Source: Tetragonia tetragonoides (Eukaryota > Streptophyta > Magnoliopsida > Caryophyllales > Aizoaceae). Taken from it: a DNA stretch of 64,000 nt. The position numbers were made by a program, and so were the translations under genes. The notes below the pieces were generated by a model that saw only the letters and a list, made by a program, of their open reading frames with translations, had not been told where the DNA came from and did no database searches. Shown here one piece after another: positions 13,283 through 24,111 of this stretch (positions within the stretch are counted from its first letter, which is position 1; each line of letters starts with the position of its first letter). The stretch spans positions 15,520,001 through 15,584,000 of the forward strand of contig CM076140.1 in NCBI GenBank assembly GCA_038025085.1. The letters run 5' to 3'.

Positions 13283-15963
13283 CTAGTTTTAAAACCCGTG
13301 CGATGCACGGGTTCATGTTAATATACTTGTATATTTTCACTATGTTAAGCTATTCTTTTATACTCCATAGTTTCAAATTCATGTTTACATTTGATATTTT
13401 GTAACTTTTTCTAAGTGAAAATACTCGCTAATAACCTACAATTATCAAAGCAATAATAAAAAAAAAGGAAAAGTAATGTATAACTCACATAACTAAGAAC
13501 CTCGTTTTGCTCATATCACGCCTCATGTATAAAGCTGTCTCAAATGAGTTTTTGTGATGGTGAAATTGATTACACTAATATTGCTCAATGTTTACTCATG
13601 CAAAGATTATTTTAACACTTATGAGAATATATAATGTTAGAACCAGTTAGAGGTATACTCTACTTATAAAGTTATAATATTTGTCTCACATACTAAGTGT
13701 TGTCCAATTTATTTCTGTGGTGTTCATTTTCGTTCAGTGGTGTTGAATTAAGTTCAGTAGATAAGTTTAACTATAAAGTACGCAGCCTAAATAAAACAAA
13801 ATTTGTTTTGACATGAGAGTTAATATTAATTTAAAAGTTTAATTACTTTTTTTATATATATTTTGCGTGATGGGCGGGTTTGTATGGGTTAATTATCTTC
13901 CTGACAATGATTGATATTAGTGTCTTATTTGTCTCCACCTCAACCATTTCAGTTTTTCACCTGTAAAAATTAATCCAACCACTCCTTTAATTTCCTTTTC
14001 TCTCTCCTTTATTCATCCAGTTTAATGTCATTCATCACCATAAGTACCAACTACCAATTCGACTGCTATGCTTCTCCATCTCCAAATCTCATCTTCATCA
14101 TTTTATTTTAAGTTAATTTCGCGCTGAAATTCTTAGCATAATTTGAAATTATAATAACATATATGTAGGCTCTCTGCATTTAAAACATGTAAAAAAGATA
14201 CTAAAATTGTATCACCTGAAAGATAGATGATTTTGTAAGGGACATAACAAATTACTTAAGATTTACCTACTCATCAATGAGTATCATATCAAGACTCACT
14301 AAATAATCAATTTTGAGATTAATTACATTCCAAAGTCTAGATACGCGAACTTGATCCTCCAGTCGGTGTTCTTGTCATTGAGTTCACAAATTAAATTAAA
14401 AGATTAGAGTTGTAATTGATACATTAAGATGATGCAGGAGCAAGTACGTTAAAGGACAAGCAAGAAGACGACGAATCAAGAACGTCCAAGAACCCAGTTC
14501 TTGAAACGTTAATGCTTGATCTTGAGCTGCTTATTGCCAAGATTATAATGCCACGTGAGGTAAAGTGTGAGGTAACTATGTTAGAGTGGCAAGAAGATAA
14601 CTAGAAGCTGAAAAGAAGAAGCCTTGGGCGCCAAGGAAACTGTTCCAGCGGTTTTGAGCCTTGGGCGCTAGGTAATCAGTTGTTTAGTTCGATTTCGTTT
14701 AGTATTCCCTTAATTATTTAGAATATGTTTAGGAGAGTAATAATCTGATTGTTATTAGTATTAGAAGTCCATTAGGTGTTAGGAAAGCTGTTAATTAGCT
14801 CGTTTTACAATTGTAGTCAGTTTCGTAGTTAGTTTCCTATTTGGACTAGGATTAGGATTCCGAATAGCTTTAGATTTCTTTGTCTATAAATAGGGGAGAT
14901 CTTTGCTACTGTAAACTCGTGCTTTGATGATTAATTATTGAATACATGAGTATTTTTACCCCTCAAACTGAGTGATTCAGGTTGAAACCCTTACGAGTGA
15001 TTCGTGAGTTGTTCTTGAGTGATTCTTGAACACGATCCCTTTGTGTGATACTATCAAAGGTTAATTTCCGTTTTGTTACTTATTTCACATCATAAGATAT
15101 ATGCAATCATTATTTAAAAATTAATTAAAAAAAAATCAAACAATTTATATAGAGAAATTACTACCTTGAAGAAGGCGTCTTGAAATTTTGAACCAAAAAA
15201 TTCGAGTTTCTAAGCTTTGGGTTATTTGTACAAAAAAAAGTTGGTAAATAGTATTATTTATAGGATTTTTGGAGGGGTTATAGGCTTACAGCTAATATGA
15301 TTGATATTAAGATTCCACTATTATTATTTAATCATATAAGGATTAGGATTCTCTAAGTAAAGAGTTTTATTATTATTTAATCAAACATGTATGAGTTTGA
15401 CTTACGATTGTGATTGGTGAATCTATTACATAGGCTTCTTTTTTTTTTTATTTATAATTATCTATATATTTTTTATTTGCTTAATTAACTCTTTTTGCTC
15501 CGTGCTATCAAAAAAACTCTTTGCTCCCGATAAAGGTTTCATCATATTTATTCATTCTAATTTATTTATAAATTATTATTTTTAATGGTAAAAAATATAA
15601 ACGCTTTCTATTTTGCGTTCGTTTAATTAACTGTTGTATGCAATCTTACTTGTTAATAAACATATTATAAATGCATCTCGTTTTAAAGCAATTTTTTATC
15701 CAAATCTGATGGTGCAATTTTTTTTTTTTTTATTGACATGTATAGACAATGTAATAACTGATTTTAAACATTCTAATTAAAACTCTAGTGATTAACTTCT
15801 CAAGAATCCTAAATAATAAGGATGCTAAGACTCCTAAACGTATTACACCCGTTATTTATTTATTTTTTGTCATTTTCTTAGCTTAGGTGGCGTGCTCAAT
15901 CTTAAAATTCTCGCCTACGTGGCATGCCTCATTGCTCCCCAAATATGCCTCCTTTATATACAT
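13283..15963 (-). mobile_element. Non-autonomous Helitron C, carrying a nested LTR
   Basis: Starts CTAGTTTTAAAACCCGTGCG with a clean palindrome (CCCGTGCGATGCACGGG), the reverse complement of a Helitron 3' hairpin plus CTAG. A T/A flank and the conserved right-edge block (CTACGTGGCATGCCTCATTG, TGCCTCCTTTATATA) lie at 15910-15960. The element is interrupted by a solo LTR at 14430-15092. No coding capacity. Confidence 0.65.
14430..15092 (+). mobile_element. Solo LTR (663 bp) with 5-bp TSD
   Basis: Begins TGATGCAGG, ends CACATCA, and is flanked by TAAGA at 14425-14429 and 15093-15097. A TATA box (TATAAATA, 14885-14892) followed about 30 bp later by a likely transcription start fits an LTR U3-R layout on the + strand. 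The family is not identified, and no PBS or polypurine tract flanks it, so it is a solo LTR. Confidence 0.88.
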
Positions 15964-17178
15964 ACTAGTTTTAAAGCCCGTGCGTTGCACGAGTTCATGA
16001 TAATGCACTTATTACTTTTGTTTATGTATATAGCTAGCAAACACGGCAATTGGTTTTTTATACCCTTTTTAGATGAACACTTCAATCTCTTTCTAGTGAT
16101 AATAACAAAGAGTCTTATGCTCTAAGTTTAAAACTTTATCTACTACATCTTTCAATCTTAAGAAAGTTTACCTTCTATTATTGCATGGTATAGCATCCAG
16201 CAATGGTAGAACATTTATTTTTTTTCAATGTAATATGGATCTGATACTTGTATATCATGCTCCCTCCTGACATATGTCCTGTGGACTTCATGTTCAAACT
16301 TGTAAATTGTGATAAAACGGATGTTATTGTTCGTTAAGCAAAGGATGGCAAAAGAATTTACAATTCTTGCCAAGTCAAACAATTGAGAGAAGTTAATGTG
16401 GAATGAACCAACTCAGGTAATCCAGAGACAAAAATTGAAAGGAAGGGGTGGTAGATATGAATGTCTAATTGTTTATGATCGAAGAAACGGTGGAATAAGT
16501 GCCTTAGAAAAGGGATTAGCCAAAATAAAGTGCAGTGCCTTAGAAAGAAGTTTACATGCTCTTGCTTGTAGAGTGCTATTAGAAATTTCCTTCAGCACGA
16601 AATGTATTGATAGCAATTAGCAGTTTCACACTAAAGTTCTATTAGCTACAAAGTAGTAAGTTTTGACATTGTAAATAACTTCATTTTAATAAAGAACTTT
16701 AAAATTAAACGGGATTTAGATTTTAGTACATTGCTATCTTTCAATGCTCTTAATGAAAATTAAATTGCACCGGTAAACAAAACACACTACCCACTATATA
16801 ATATGAGTCTTGATTCTTGAATCAATACATCAACTTATCAATAAAACTTGTAGGCGGTCGGTAGCACGATGACACTTTTACCGTATTGAGTGAGAAACAA
16901 ATTAGTTCTTCATATAAAGTTTAAGACACGGTATAAAATATCAAAAGTAAAACATGAATTGGTAAACAAATAAGAAGAAAAGACTTACCAAAAAAATACT
17001 TACTTGATCATTTTGATTGATGTAATCGATCAACTAATAACATGTATGACAAAATACAATTATATAAGTCAAACTTACATTTTTTTTAATTATAGCTTAA
17101 TAACAGTGAAAGTATATACAAAAGACAAAATATAAGTAGGAACCAAAAATTAATTTAAAAAAAGTAACTAAACTTAAG

Positions 17179-17179
<1 letters not shown>

Positions 17180-17240
<61 letters not shown>
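17180..17240. repeat. (AT)n microsatellite
   Basis: About 30 AT units inside Helitron D. Confidence 0.95.
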
Positions 17241-17244
<4 letters not shown>

Positions 17245-18786
17245 CCTGATATGAACAAAATTATCAAGAAACTGAATCTAACATAAGAATAATAAAAAAT
17301 CAAGAAAAAAAAAAAAAATTCTCTTGCAAGTGCTTATATGTCCTCTTCTGACTGAGGGTATAAATTGTAGCCTTACTCTGCACATAACATCTCTTTAAAT
17401 ATTAAGATTGTTTTATCTTATTCAACTTATATTTATCTATCTAATTATCTTTTAGCTTTAAGTTTGGATATACGTATTCTAATTGGACTACAGTTCTTGA
17501 CTTATCATGGTACATTGGAATGCAAACTCCAATTTCAAGAATCCTAGCTAGGGAGAATAGACGTAAGATTATTTTTTTTAAACCAATTTTTTTATTTCAT
17601 CATTCTGATTTGATATTAGTCTCATGTTAAGCATTTGGTATGGAGAAGATACCCTTGAAGGTGTATGGTATGGTTCCCTAACCTGTATATACAAATAATA
17701 AATTTATTAGTAGTACAAATCACAATTTTTCAGAGCATGTCATTTTCTGGTAGTATGAGAAGTAAAAAAAAAGAAGGGGAAGGTTGGGACTTTGGGGATC
17801 AATGTTTATAAGTTAAATAAAAGTTATTGTACCCAAAAAAAAAAAGTTAAAAGTTAAGCTCAAAAAGGAAATAAAAAGAAATAAGCAGGAGGTAATGAAG
17901 CTGATATACGTTACGTGATTTCATAGGAATAGATTTAAAAATAAAAGTATTTAAGACGCAATCATCAAAATCTAAACACATGCTTATTCTCCCATTCAAA
18001 AACTTGATTTTGTAGGTAAAAGAGAGAAAATAATCTTACCATAAAAGAAATTTCACTTGATCATTGCATGTAATTTGTAATCTTTAGCCCTGTAAAGGGG
18101 AATTAGGGGGGGGGGGGGGAATCACATGCATAGGTTTAAATTCGCACAATATTGAAAAGACAAAGCATGAATTATTGGTCGGAGAGGAGGAAAAACCTTT
18201 ACAAAATGATCCTCACTTGACCACGTGTTTGCTAGCAGTACTCCCAAATCTATATATAACTTGAACTGTTAATCAAATAAATAAAAAAATAAATAAGATG
18301 CAACTTAAATCAAATAAGGCTTAAATTTGTACATGCATAAGTGACTAAAAGATGGGGAGGGGGATTGAAGATGCTGGCCGGCTATGGCAATTAAGAATCG
18401 GAGCTTGTAGGGGAGGTTTGCAAGCTAAGATTAAATAATAGGATCATGGTTCGTTCTTTGTGATTTATTTGAATGCAAACTCTGCTTTTTATAATCCTAA
18501 TAATATTTAAATTATTTATAAATTTTATTGATTGCCTATAAGGCGCTTTTTGTGTTTGCCGCCTATATGGTATGCCTCATTGTTATCTATATATTCTAAA
18601 CATATTGTAAATACATTGTGTTCTGAAGTATTTTCCGATCCGGATATGATGGTATAATGTTTGTTATTTTTTGAGATATATAGAAAACGTTATATATGAT
18701 TTGAATATTTGGCGAAGATCTGCTATAACCCTCATACAACTCTAGTAGTTTATTAATATTTTATTTTACACCAGTAAGGATACTAA

Positions 18787-19050
18787 GGGCCTGTTCTCTT
18801 CACCTTCTTTTTAATGAACTATTTGCACAATACTGAACTGAACTGAAATTTATTGAACTGAACTGAATTTTTCTGAACTGAACTTATTTTTACTGAATTT
18901 ATAATTACAAAGAGCAAATTTGTTCTTTGGCTTACTGAACTCTACTGAATTTTTCAAACTGAACTTCTTTTTACTGAAGTGAAATGAATTTTACTGAACT
19001 GAACTTAATTTTACTGAATACTTCAAGGGGAAGTTGAGAAGAACAGGCCC
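18787..19050. mobile_element. Tourist-like MITE, CTGAACTGAA interior, TAA TSD
   Basis: Ends GGGCCTGTTCTCTTCACCTT and AAGTTGAGAAGAACAGGCCC are inverted. TAA flanks both sides (18784-18786, 19051-19053). Unoccupied versions of the same target exist in this window: TTCTAAGACTCCTAAA at about 13150 and TGCTAAGACTCCTAAA at about 15827. The insertion point and TSD are therefore directly supported. The interior is made of CTGAACTGAA-type units. No protein. Confidence 0.92.
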
Positions 19051-19178
19051 TAAGACTCCTAAAGGTTTTACACCCGTTATTTTTTTGTCATTATTCTCGT
19101 TTAGGTGGCGCGCTCTTAAAATTCTTGCCTATGTGGCACCCCTCATTGCTCCCGTAAAATGCCTTCTTTATATATATT

Positions 19179-19185
<7 letters not shown>

Positions 19186-19229
<44 letters not shown>

Positions 19230-19230
19230 T
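19186..19230. repeat. (TTA)n microsatellite
   Basis: About 15 TTA units at the eroded right edge of Helitron D. Confidence 0.9.
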
Positions 19231-19369
19231 ATTGATTTATTGATTGATGATTATGACTATGATTATGATTATGTTAGCTTGAACATTGTTCACATTTGGT
19301 TCGTTTATAAAGTTAGTAAATAAACTACATACGTATTGGCTTGTATTCGGGGTATTATCTAGCTGTTAG

Positions 19370-19661
19370 TTTTTTTTTTTTTTTTTTTTGAACAGCCAAA
19401 ACAATATATTACTTAGGCAACTAATTGCCAAACCATACAAAGTCCTTAGCTCCATTAAGACCCTCTCCCTTAAACCATTTTAGATCCACATAAGAAGATT
19501 ATCTATTTTGTCTACGCCTTGTTTAGCTAAAACGTCAGCCTTTCCATTCTTTTCCCTTATTACATGTACAATTTCAAAGCCTCCTAACTGTAATACATCA
19601 TTATCTAAACTGTTAAAAAGATTCCACAAATGCAGTAGGATGGATGAAGGATACCAAAAAC
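19370..19661 (-). pseudogene. 5'-truncated LINE, RNase H C-terminus
   Basis: On the - strand, translation gives the end of a plant LINE RNase H domain (LGGFEIVHVIREKNGKADVLAK), with the N-x-x-AD-x-LA type final motif. It is followed by a short tail and poly-A (poly-T 19370-19389 on +). The direct repeat ATTATCTAGCTG at 19354-19365 and 19662-19673 brackets it as the target-site duplication. About 290 bp survive and an in-frame stop follows MWI, so it is not functional. Confidence 0.85.
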
Positions 19662-20435
19662 ATTATCTAGCTGCGAGTTGAAAGCACATAATATAATTTC
19701 GTGTTGTAATTTCAACATTGCTACGCCACTGATATTATTTAGTTTACATGCATTCTCCCTTTTCTTTTTTCATGCGTGTTGTTAAAGTGAGTTTATGGCC
19801 AACATGAAAAGATTAAAAGATTTTGAACATGCATAGTATAAACAAATGAGTTACTCAACTCATTGTCGGCTCGTTGATTTTGAATTGTAATCTCACTTGT
19901 TTTATATGTGCTCACTTGGATTATGTCCCAGTTATTAAAAATTATCACGTGTGCGACAACTCTAGGCTTCTATATAATTCTTAACATTATGTTTTTAATT
20001 TGTTATGCTCCGAGTCTATGAGTGTAAACCATAGCCTTTAAGTAAATTTCTTTTATCTTTTTTTTTTTTCTTTTGTCTTACTACATGTTCACCTAAGCTC
20101 TTTGGGCCAAGCTTAATCCTGTTCGTATCGGTTTGGCCCACAAAGGAGTAAAGTGCTCCCACTAAATAATTTCCTTTTATTTATCTTCTTTATTTAAATA
20201 ATAGAAAAAAGACAACAATTAGTTTCGATTATTCTTCAGTGCGCATTATCAACTGTTATGTTCCAATTCCATAGATTGTACGAATATTAGTAGGATGAGT
20301 TCTTGTGAACAGAGGAAGTCACTTGATTTCTTGTGTTTCGTTTTTGGGTGATACCTGAAGGCGAACCTCCTATTTAATTGGTTAAAGAAGTAGTGATTCA
20401 TGTGAACGATGAACGGTCAATGTATTGTCAACTTA

Positions 20436-20637
20436 GGGCTTGTTTTTTTCGACTGGAAACTGGCGACTGGTAACTGAGAAAAATTGGGAGAAACTGGGCA
20501 AAATTGGTGAAAACTGGAATGTCTAACTGGTAACTGATAGAAAATGGGAAAAACTGGGTCAAAATGAGAAAAACTGGGCAAAACTGGAGAAATTGGAGAG
20601 AACTGGGAAAAATTGTAATATTAATTGTTATGTTAAT

Positions 20638-20730
<93 letters not shown>

Positions 20731-20951
20731 AATAATAATAATAATATTATTAATATTAATATTAATATTAATAAAATAATAAAATAATAATAATATTAAT
20801 AATATTAATATTATTATTATTAATTATTAATATTAATATTAGTATTATAATCATTATTATTATTACTACTACTATTACTATTATTATTTTATACTATGAT
20901 TTTATAAATGTAAATTTTAGTGGAGTCCCCTTTATTATTATTATTATTATT

Positions 20952-21023
<72 letters not shown>

Positions 21024-21303
21024 ATCATTATTATTATTATGATTCTGATACAAAGTCAATATGCATTTATTTTTTATTTTTCGATATAACTTGTTGCATT
21101 TTTAACAATTATGTTCAATTTGTTCAAGTATTTAAAAAATATTTATTACGGAAAAATGGAATGAATTGGATAAAATTGGGATAAATTGGGCAAAACCGGA
21201 CAAAATTGGGCAAAACTCGGATAAACTGGGTAAAATTGTGTGGTAACTGGTGAAAGCTAGACAAAATTGGCAAAATTGGAAACCAGTTGAAAAGAACATG
21301 TCC
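20436..21303. mobile_element. MITE with AACTGG ends and AAC/GTT arms, TTA TSD
   Basis: Left end GGGCTTGTTTTTTTCGACTGG pairs with right end CCAGTTGAAAAGAACATGTCC. TTA flanks both sides (20433-20435, 21304-21306). Both ends have arrays of GGGAAAAACTGG/AAATTGGG units. Further in, (AAC)n at 20639-20728 and (GTT)n at 20953-21023 are reverse complements, so the whole element can fold into a long hairpin. Related copies are at 33238-38621 (interrupted) and 40557-41272. Poly-Asn and poly-Thr frames here are microsatellite artefacts. Confidence 0.88.
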
Positions 21304-21390
21304 TTATATGGCGCATGATCCAAGTCCATATTTTCATTATTTTGCATACGAAATTAATCTTTAGTTTATCCATTATGAATCCGTGGCTTA

Positions 21391-21553
21391 TTTGTGTTCT
21401 TTTCCGCTAAAAACTATCCAACAAAACTAAAATAAATTAAACTGAATAGTAATATATATTGTAAGTGAAAAAGATAGTACGCATGTTGGAGAACTAAACA
21501 TATTAACTGAGTTGAACTGAACTTGTTCAGTAAAGCTAATAAGAACATAGCCC
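21391..21553. mobile_element. Degenerate small TIR element, CTGAACTG type
   Basis: The left edge TTTGTGTTCTTTTCCGC and right edge AATAAGAACATAGCCC resemble the TGTTCTTTTC ends of the other families. The interior has AACTGAGTTGAACTGAAC units. The target duplication is not clean, so boundaries are tentative. Confidence 0.4.
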
Positions 21554-21779
21554 AAATATATAGTTTCATAATCAACTTATAGTTTTATTAGTAAATTATG
21601 AATCTGTAGTTAATTTATTGTTATTTTTTAATTTTGAGGTGCACTGTAGTTATAGGTTAGCGATCGATGATGAATCTTGCACCGCCCCGGTGCACGGTAT
21701 AGAAATTGAGATTGATTCATGAGCTTAACTAGCAGATATGGATTCTAGAAATGCAATTAATAAATCAGAGCTTAATATC

Positions 21780-22020
21780 CTTTAATTTTAAAGTCCAATA
21801 GTAGAATTAGTGACTAAAAGTTAAACCTAAGCACAAAGGCCTATATACTCACCACACGGTCCATACCACAAGTAGGGTATCCACCGTCGACCACAATGAT
21901 TATTTCCCCATGATGGCTTGTAGGCACCTCAAAGGATGGGATGGCTGGCTAAAAAATTTAAGGCTGCTCTATGCCCAAGGCGAGATTCGAACCCTCAATC
22001 TTAATTAAGGATGAATGAGT
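21780..22020 (-). mobile_element. Possible SINE-like fragment
   Basis: Read on the - strand, GGGTTCGAATCTC (about 21977-21989) matches a pol III B box and is followed by about 190 bp of moderately GC-richer DNA. No A-tail or target duplication was established. Confidence 0.3.
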
Positions 22021-22297
22021 CCAAAATTTAGTTGTTTGCTTGAGTGTTTTTAATTGTTTAATTATGTCAAAAGCTTAACTCTAATGTTTGGTAAATAACC
22101 TTTTGAGTTAGTCTTTCGGACTAAATAAGCTAATTTCGACGAGGCCCAAAACGAAGTATTTTTAAATTACCTGTTTGGAAATTAGAAATCAAATGACCAT
22201 ATGCCATGCATGTGTACAATTACAAACATTACATTGATATTAACAAATGATCAAAGTCATGTCCTTAGGTCATTTTAGATATTTAAATATCTAACAA

Positions 22298-23047
22298 TCC
22301 TGAAAGCTGCAATGGGGAAGGATAAAGGTGAGGAGTTTTCTAGAAAAGCCACTATTGTGATTGACTCTTTATGGTGGACAAGAAATCAGATGCTCCATGA
22401 TGGAAAAGAACCTGATACGCAGGTAACAATTGAGCTGATAAACAAGAAATGGCTCGAGATAGAGAGTGCATTCGATCCTTTAAACCTGGAAAAGAATACC
22501 AGAATGAGGGCCACCTTACTCCAAGGAGAGAGCACAACACAGAAGGGGTGGTATGTTGATGCTGCTGTGAGGCAGGTCAAATCTCATATGGCCTGGATTC
22601 AAGTAAATGATAATGAGCTGACTGTTCAAGCAGGTGTATCTTGGTACCCCACAACTGATTCAGGAGAAGCTGAAACTCGAGCTATCTTAGCAGCTGCAAG
22701 GACAATTTCCAATGAAGGACCGGATCATGTCAGCGTCTTTAGTGATGCTAAACTGGTGGTGGACGACCTCAACAAAGGAGCGCCATTCCCTTGGCGAACC
22801 AGAGCGCTTTTTGAAGAAATTTATGCTTTGATTTCATTTTCGTCTATTTCTGTAATATTTATCCCTAGGGAGAACAATATCCTTGCACACTCCTTTGCAT
22901 CTTGGGCTGCCTCTTCTTCTTTTGAGGGTGTTCTTCACCCAGAAGAGTTCGGATCCGAATGCGGACTCTAGATTGTCTGTTTGTTTTTGGGAGATGCTTT
23001 AATACAATCACACAACCTTGACAAGCAAAAAAAAAAAAAATAAATAA
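22298..23047 (+). pseudogene. 5'-truncated LINE with RNase H-like domain
   Basis: An open frame from 22312 to 22971 (219 aa) matches the RNase H-like C-terminal domain (RVT_3 type) found in plant LINEs. Visible are YVDAAV (first Asp), GEAETRA (Glu) and VFSDAKLVVDDL (Asp); the final NNILAHSFASWA has His-Ser where a catalytic Asp is often seen. A poly-A (23027-23040) follows, and ATCTAACAA occurs at both 22289-22297 and 23048-23056 as the target duplication. The reverse transcriptase and endonuclease parts are absent, so this is a dead 5'-truncated copy. The frame is open because the insertion is fairly young, not because it is a host gene. Confidence 0.82.
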
Positions 23048-23289
23048 ATCTAACAACTAAATTATCCGTCAAAACATTTCTGCAAAAAACATCTGTGACA
23101 AAAAATAATGGGTCAAAACATCTAATAAAAACAGCTAACTACTAACAACTATTGTAATCGGCTAACAGCTAAAAACTAATTGCTAAACAGGGTTTACACT
23201 CCACCAATCTAACCAAAACAAACATTTTGTTTAAAGATTATTTAAAGAGAATAACGAATTTATAATCAAGGTAGCAAGTGAGTAGTGAC

Positions 23290-23845
23290 TAAAGGTGGCA
23301 ATTGGGCAGATTAGGGTATCGGGTCTTTTCGATTTCAGGTCATTACGGGTTCGGATAATATCGGGTCAGGTTGGGTTGAATCGGATTAATTCAGGTTTAT
23401 GCTTATGTTGGATTACGGGTTAACTCGGGTTGGGTTAGTTCGGATTTCAGTTAAGTCGGATTCGATTTTCGGGTCATATCAAGTTAGATTTAATTCATGT
23501 TTCAAAGCATAATAAAAGTCGAAAATAACATGAAAAACTCAATTTTATATGAAAATTTTCAATAATAAGAACTACATGTATGTTTAGTTTACTGCTTTTT
23601 CAATCATTTTGAATATTATAAGTCGGGTATATTCGGGTTTCGGGTAGAATCGGTTCGGGTTCCTTTCAGTTTTGGATAAATTCGGGTTGAGTGTTATCGA
23701 TTTCGGGTCAATTCGGAGAACGAGTGTTATCGAGCATTGGGTTAAACCAGGTCAAATCGGGTCAATTTCGAATAATGATAATTTATACATTTTCGAATAT
23801 CAAACGGGTCTAATATCGGGCAGATCCGATTATTAGTTATCTCGG
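23290..23845. mobile_element. TCGGGT-rich element with 8-bp flanking repeat
   Basis: GTAGTGAC is repeated at 23282-23289 and 23846-23853, bracketing 556 bp. The interior is rich in degenerate TCGGGT/TTCGGGTTCGGGT units and starts TAAAGGTGGCAATTGGGC. Terminal inverted repeats are not obvious. A related CCCGACCCG-rich element is at 32258-32897. An 8-bp duplication would fit hAT; the class is inferred. Confidence 0.5.
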
Positions 23846-24040
23846 GTAGTGACCCTCGGTCTTATCTTATACAGTTGTACAGATACCCAAAAAGGGAAAA
23901 ACGAGAAGTACCAATCCAAAGATTAATATCTTACTCCGCTATCAAAAAGAATGTTAATTGGTACACGTGGATTATTTCATGATGAAGCACTACTTGAACC
24001 CACTTACATATATATAAGAAACGTGACTGATAATAAGTTG

Positions 24041-24048
24041 TATAAATA
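24041..24048 (+). promoter_or_regulatory. TATA box of the WAT1-related gene
   Basis: TATAAATA lies 64-71 bp upstream of the chosen ATG at 24112, a normal plant core-promoter distance. Confidence 0.6.
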
Positions 24049-24111
24049 GTGGACCTTTGTCAACTACTAAAATATATAGTGCCAATTATACAACTTATTT
24101 ATTTTAGTACA

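Larger units (their letters stand above)
15965..19175 (-). mobile_element. Non-autonomous Helitron D
   Basis: Starts CTAGTTTTAAAGCCCGTGCG with the GTGCGTTGCAC hairpin, again a reversed Helitron 3' end. Body blocks (TGTAGGCGGTCGG through AAAACATGAATTGG, 16850-16960; the 18590-18780 block) match Helitron B. The right-edge block recurs at 19090-19170 (TAGGTGGCGCGCTC, CCTCATTGCTCCC). It holds an (AT)n tract, a 13-G run at 18107-18119 and a MITE at 18787-19050. No supported genes; the 5' terminus is eroded. Confidence 0.55.

Noticed and set aside
16396..16620. A 74-codon frame inside Helitron D
   Set aside because: No known similarity, no splice context, and it lies in a non-coding Helitron body.
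18107..18119. A 13-G run as a G-quadruplex regulatory site
   Set aside because: A single homopolymer run without further G tracts nearby; more likely a simple slippage product.
20564..20787. Poly-Asn, poly-Thr, poly-Gln and poly-Leu proteins (also 5290-5535, 40617-41268)
   Set aside because: Pure microsatellite translation inside MITEs or ATT tracts, with no start context or domain.
22312..22971. The 219-aa RNase H-like frame as a host gene
   Set aside because: It is bracketed by a target duplication and a poly-A tail, as expected for a 5'-truncated LINE.
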